Shown piece after piece: positions 6,327 through 7,470 of a stretch of DNA of 7,470 nucleotides (positions within the stretch are counted from its first letter, which is position 1; the number at the start of each line of letters is the position of its first letter). Below the pieces are notes generated by a model. It saw only the letters and a program-made list of their open reading frames with translations. It had not been told where the DNA came from and did no database searches. The stretch is from an uncultured Sphingomonadaceae bacterium (GTDB lineage: Bacteria; Pseudomonadota; Alphaproteobacteria; Sphingomonadales; Sphingomonadaceae): the NCBI GenBank assembly GCA_946480515.1, contig CAMLKX010000091.1, forward strand, positions 1 to 7,470, given 5' to 3'. A program made the translations under genes and the position numbers.

Positions 6327-7034
6327 GTGCGCAAGATTTATCCTGACGCGGCTGCTGCGCTCGACGGACTGCTGTTCGACGGAATGACGATCGCCGCGGG
6401 CGGATTCGGTCTGTGCGGCGTTCCTGAGCGGCTGATCGATGCGATTCAGGCCAGCGGCGTCAAGGACCTGACCTTCGCTTCGAACAATGCCGGCATCGAC
6501 AATGAGGGGCTGGGGAAGCTCCTTCGCAGCCGTCAGGTGCGCAAAATGATCTCGTCTTACGTCGGCGAGAACAAGGAGTTTGAACGGCAATATCTGGCGG
6601 GCGAACTCGAAGTTGAGTTCAGTCCGCAAGGCACGCTGGCCGAACGGATGCGCGCAGGTGGGGCGGGGATCGCCGGCTTCTACACCAAGACCGGGGCGGG
6701 AACCGTTGTCGCCGAGGGCAAGGAGGTGAAGGAATTCGACGGGGAGATGTATGTCCTCGAGCGGGGCATTCGCACTGACCTGTCGATCATCAAGGGGTGG
6801 AAGGCCGACGAGAGCGGCAACCTGACGTTCCGCAAGACTGCCCGAAACTTCAATCATCCCGCCGCGACCTGCGGCAAGATCTGCGTGGCCGAGGTCGAGG
6901 AGATCGTGCCGGTCGGGACCCTCGATCCCGACTCCATCCACCTTCCATCCATCTATGTGAAGCGGCTGATCTGCGGCGCGCCCTACGACAAGAAGATCGA
7001 GTTCGTGACCACTCGCGAAAGGACAGCAGCCTGA
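6327..7034 (+). CDS. scoA: Succinyl-CoA:3-ketoacid CoA-transferase subunit A
   Basis: 235 residues, the usual size for subunit [17 protein letters not shown] (18-33) fits the CoA-transferase family I subunit A signature. [22 protein letters not shown] (positions 6555-6620) and the [11 protein letters not shown] stretch are typical of ScoA. With subunit B it moves CoA from succinyl-CoA to acetoacetate or another 3-oxoacid, feeding thiolysis to acetyl-CoA in the cytoplasm. The start is GTG, with GGGGGA at 6315-6320, 6 nt before it. The stop overlaps the scoB ATG by one base. It lies 64 bases after cysA on the same strand, but its metabolic role is unrelated to sulfate uptake. Substrate specificity (succinyl-CoA versus acetyl-CoA donor, i.e. 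Sco versus Ato) is inferred from overall likeness. Confidence 0.93.
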   Translation: MRKIYPDAAAALDGLLFDGMTIAAGGFGLCGVPERLIDAIQASGVKDLTFASNNAGIDNEGLGKLLRSRQVRKMISSYVGENKEFERQYLAGELEVEFSPQGTLAERMRAGGAGIAGFYTKTGAGTVVAEGKEVKEFDGEMYVLERGIRTDLSIIKGWKADESGNLTFRKTARNFNHPAATCGKICVAEVEEIVPVGTLDPDSIHLPSIYVKRLICGAPYDKKIEFVTTRERTAA

Positions 7035-7470
7035 TGCCGTGGGATCGTAACCAGATCGCGGCGCGGGCGGCGAAGGAGCTGAAGGACGGCTATTACGTCA
7101 ACCTCGGCATCGGCATTCCGACGCTGGTTGCGAACAACATCCCAGCAGGCATGACCGTCACGCTGCAGAGTGAAAACGGGATGCTTGGCATTGGGCCGTT
7201 TCCCTACCCGGATGAGGTCGACGCCGACCTGGTCAATGCTGGCAAGCAGACCATCAGCCAGCTCCCGGAAACCAGCTTCTTCAGCTCAGCCGACAGCTTT
7301 GCGATGATCCGCGGTGGCCACATCGACCTGACGGTGCTCGGCGCAATGGAAGTGTCCGAGCGCGGGGATATCGCTAACTGGATGATCCCCGGCAAGATGA
7401 TCAAGGGGATGGGCGGGGCGATGGACCTCGTTGCCGGGGTCAAGAAGATCATCGTCGTCATGGAGCATAC
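7034..7470 (+). CDS. scoB: Succinyl-CoA:3-ketoacid CoA-transferase subunit B (3' end cut by window edge)
   Basis: The first 145 codons are present; the usual length is about 210-220 residues. It begins [19 protein letters not shown], then [17 protein letters not shown], and carries LQSENGMLG (44-52), the family signature with the catalytic glutamate E47 that forms the glutamyl-CoA thioester. [14 protein letters not shown] and [20 protein letters not shown] (positions 7375-7434) are further SCOT-B hallmarks. The ATG overlaps the scoA stop (TGATG), so the two subunits are translationally coupled; AAAGGA at 7018-7023 may help. No disabling change is seen in the visible part. Confidence 0.94.
   Translation, partial: MPWDRNQIAARAAKELKDGYYVNLGIGIPTLVANNIPAGMTVTLQSENGMLGIGPFPYPDEVDADLVNAGKQTISQLPETSFFSSADSFAMIRGGHIDLTVLGAMEVSERGDIANWMIPGKMIKGMGGAMDLVAGVKKIIVVMEH

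Noticed and set aside
5498..6941. Minus-strand open frames (5498-6334 and 6174-6941) opposite cysA and scoA
   Set aside because: Both lie fully across well-supported conserved genes and encode no recognisable protein.

Overview
The window looks like chromosomal DNA from a GC-rich Gram-negative alphaproteobacterium, most likely a sphingomonad. This rests on high GC, two genes with secretion signals (one a complete outer-membrane porin), and gene content; it is inference, since no rRNA or other phylogenetic marker is present. I see no mobile element, tRNA, rRNA or CRISPR array. Coding density is high and no gene-free stretch exceeds 140 bases.

Left part, minus strand (1-1034): two regulators. 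An Rrf2-family repressor/sensor with a cysteine cluster (576-1034) is followed, 66 bases downstream on the same strand, by a NasT/AmiR-type ANTAR antiterminator (1-509), which starts with GTG and runs off the left edge. The NasT-like gene probably belongs to a nitrogen (nitrate/nitrite) assimilation locus beyond the window.

Middle, plus strand (1172-6262): a five-gene sulfate-import operon. The order is periplasmic sulfate-binding protein (sbp), an OprO/OprP-type outer-membrane porin, permeases cysT and cysW, and ATPase cysA. The 137-base divergent gap between the Rrf2 gene and sbp carries a 14-base inverted repeat in the likely promoter zone, a good candidate operator. A perfect 11-bp stem-loop without a U-tract lies between sbp and the porin gene. 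The three inner-membrane genes are packed stop-to-start (3-nt gap, 4-nt overlap, 1-nt gap). Together they outline a route from outer membrane (porin) to periplasm (binding protein) to cytoplasm (CysTWA), with the divergent Rrf2 protein as the obvious local regulator. The ATPase ends just after the nucleotide-binding domain and lacks the C-terminal domain usual for CysA.

Right part, plus strand (6327-7470): subunits A (complete) and B (cut by the right edge) of a succinyl-CoA:3-ketoacid CoA-transferase, overlapping by one base. They serve ketone-body/acetoacetate use and are functionally separate from sulfate uptake, although no convincing terminator separates them from cysA.

Nothing here is a clearly new system. 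The most interesting points are the oxyanion porin inside a sulfate operon, the Rrf2 regulator with its palindrome, the minimal CysA, and the intercistronic hairpin.
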